Below, piece by piece: positions 6,039-7,069 of a stretch of DNA of 7,069 nucleotides. This DNA comes from Candidatus Cloacimonadota bacterium. GTDB taxonomy: Bacteria; Cloacimonadota; Cloacimonadia; Cloacimonadales; TCS61. Under the pieces are notes generated by a model. That model was not told where the DNA came from. It did no database searches and was given only the letters and a program-made list of their open reading frames with translations. Both the position numbers and the translations under genes were made by a program. The stretch spans positions 1 to 7,069 of the forward strand of contig JAFGEH010000103.1 in assembly GCA_016931665.1 (NCBI GenBank), read 5' to 3'. Position 1 is the first letter of the stretch. Each line of letters starts with the position of its first letter.

Positions 6039-6728
6039 ATGGAAAAACTGATAGTAATTGTTGATGATGAACCGGATATTCTGGAGCTGGTAGCCATCAA
6101 CCTGCAGAAAGCAGGTTACCGCACAGCAGAATGCCCCGATGGGGCCAGCCTGCAGGAATTCCTGAAAAACAACCGGCCCGACCTGATCATTCTCGATCTT
6201 ATGCTGCCAGATGCTGATGGATTCGATATCTGCCGTCAGCTGAAAGCCGATGCCCAGTACCGTGACCTGCCCGTAATCATGCTCACAGCCAAAGGCGATG
6301 TTACCGACCGTATCCTTGGCCTGGAATTCGGAGCAGATGATTACATTGTAAAACCTTTTTCTCCCAGAGAACTGGCAGCCAGGGTCAAGGCTATCCTCAG
6401 GCGTGGCCAGCTGCCCAGTGTAACTGTCGATTCGATCAGCATCGGCAGAGATCTGATACTGCATCCCCAGAAACACGAAGTACTGGTGAACAGCCAACCC
6501 GCAGAGCTCACTACTACGGAGTTCAAGCTGCTCATGCTGCTGGCTGGCCGGCCGGGCTGGGTATTTACCCGCAATCAGATCCTGGATCATCTCTGGGGCA
6601 ATGATAAAATCGTTCTGGATAGGACTGTGGATGTTCATATCAGGAATCTGAGAGACAAACTGGGATCAGCCGGAAGTTATCTAAAAAATATCAGAGGGGT
6701 CGGTTACAAGATCGAAACAGAAAAATGA
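6039..6728 (+). CDS. Two-component response regulator, OmpR/PhoB family
   Basis: A 229-residue transcription factor activated by phosphorylation. The receiver domain (about 1-120) has the acidic pocket D9, D10 in VDDEPD, phospho-acceptor D53 in LDLMLPDADGFD, T83 in MLTAKGD and K105 in VKPFSPREL. The C-terminal winged-helix DNA-binding domain (about 130-229) has LTTTEFKLLMLL, the recognition-helix region RTVDVHIRNLRDKLG, and the closing IRGVGYKI hairpin. The receiver is very PhoB-like, so phosphate control is possible, but no pst or phoU gene is in view. The ATG at 6039 is chosen because it gives the standard MEKLIVIVDDEPD start and has AGGA at 6027-6030 about 8 nt upstream; an in-frame ATG at 5994 would add 15 non-homologous residues from within glnS. 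It lies 4 nt after glnS, and its stop overlaps the kinase start (ATGA). Confidence 0.96.
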   Translation: MEKLIVIVDDEPDILELVAINLQKAGYRTAECPDGASLQEFLKNNRPDLIILDLMLPDADGFDICRQLKADAQYRDLPVIMLTAKGDVTDRILGLEFGADDYIVKPFSPRELAARVKAILRRGQLPSVTVDSISIGRDLILHPQKHEVLVNSQPAELTTTEFKLLMLLAGRPGWVFTRNQILDHLWGNDKIVLDRTVDVHIRNLRDKLGSAGSYLKNIRGVGYKIETEK

Positions 6729-7069
6729 AATTTCTTAACCAATATTACTTCCGCTTTGTTCTGCTCTTTATATTTTATGCCCTGCTGATCTGCCTGCTCT
6801 CGCTCCTGCCTCTCTCTCCCGGCCAATTTCTGCTGGCAGCTGCTCTGGCCACTCTGCTGGTCCTGGTTGTTTCCTTTTTCTTCCTGCGTACCCTGATCCG
6901 TCCTCTGGAACAAATGAGCCGGAAACTGCCGTTTATCCTCCAGGGCAGATATGGAGAGGTTAAATTCTCTCTGCGGGATGACCCTTTCCGTGAAACCTAT
7001 GCCCAGCTGGAAGAAATAGCCCTCAGAATGCAACAGAACGCAGAAAAGATATCGCGCAACAAAACCGGC
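6725..7069 (+). CDS. Sensor histidine kinase, N-terminal part only (truncated by the window end)
   Basis: 115 codons from ATG 6725 are open to the window edge; the ATG overlaps the response-regulator TGA by 4 nt, the usual arrangement for a cognate pair. Two hydrophobic segments, about residues 9-30 and 35-54, are joined by a turn of only a few residues (LPLSPGQ), so there is no periplasmic sensor domain. After the second segment, LRTLIRPLEQMSRKL (54-68) resembles the start of a HAMP linker, and the remaining visible helix (ETYAQLEEIALRMQQ, then NAEKISRNKTG) looks like a coiled coil. The phosphorylatable His box and ATPase domain must lie beyond the window, so assignment rests on topology plus position next to the regulator. 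A PhoR-like kinase is a plausible specific identity, but it is not proven. Confidence 0.85.
   Translation, partial: MKFLNQYYFRFVLLFIFYALLICLLSLLPLSPGQFLLAAALATLLVLVVSFFFLRTLIRPLEQMSRKLPFILQGRYGEVKFSLRDDPFRETYAQLEEIALRMQQNAEKISRNKTG

Noticed and set aside
6099..6117. 7-bp perfect stem (AACCTGC / GCAGGTT) with a 5-nt loop
   Set aside because: It sits inside the conserved receiver-domain coding sequence, has no following T-tract, and such short stems occur by chance; it is not a terminator.
5973..6638. 221-codon open frame on the minus strand
   Set aside because: It is antisense to the end of glnS and the well-conserved response regulator, and its translation shows no recognisable domain.
6704..7033. 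109-codon open frame on the minus strand, rich in Gln and Glu
   Set aside because: It is antisense to the kinase membrane segments; leucine codons read in reverse produce the Gln/Glu bias.

Overview
This 7,069-bp window looks like an ordinary, gene-dense bacterial chromosome segment of roughly balanced base composition. I found no rRNA, tRNA, mobile element, CRISPR array or phage gene. It holds two gene groups that diverge from a short intergenic region at about 1043-1188. There is no gene-free stretch longer than 300 bases.

Leftward group (minus strand): a strongly initiated predicted lipoprotein gene (251..1042), followed 28 nt later by a small conserved-looking protein of unknown function that runs off the window edge (222..1). 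The divergent region carries a 9-bp perfect inverted repeat that places a TTGACA hexamer on each strand. A separate 10-bp perfect palindrome sits beside it, inside the presumed spacer of the rightward promoter.

Rightward group (plus strand): six genes packed head to tail, with junctions of -4, 0, +26, +4 and -4 nt and no terminator-like structure between them. In order they are glutamyl-tRNA synthetase (gltX), a RimJ/RimL-type GNAT acetyltransferase, the DNA polymerase III clamp-loader subunit delta' (holB), glutaminyl-tRNA synthetase (glnS), a PhoB/OmpR-type response regulator, and the start of its partner membrane histidine kinase, which is cut by the window end. They probably form one operon that joins Glu and Gln tRNA charging, replisome assembly and a two-component system.

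Organism: a true GlnRS limits the options, because many bacteria lack one and make Gln-tRNA by amidation of Glu-tRNA. The delta' protein keeps its P-loop and a four-cysteine zinc knuckle, and has an HPDFIYTFPFP stretch that reminds me of delta' proteins from Bacteroidota and related FCB-group phyla. With the lipoprotein and Shine-Dalgarno-led starts, this suggests a diderm bacterium of the FCB superphylum (for example Cloacimonadota or Neomarinimicrobiota-like). That placement is from memory and is low confidence.

I see no clear new biological system. The parts most worth a second look are the symmetric divergent control region, the unusual operon content, and the two uncharacterised leftward genes.
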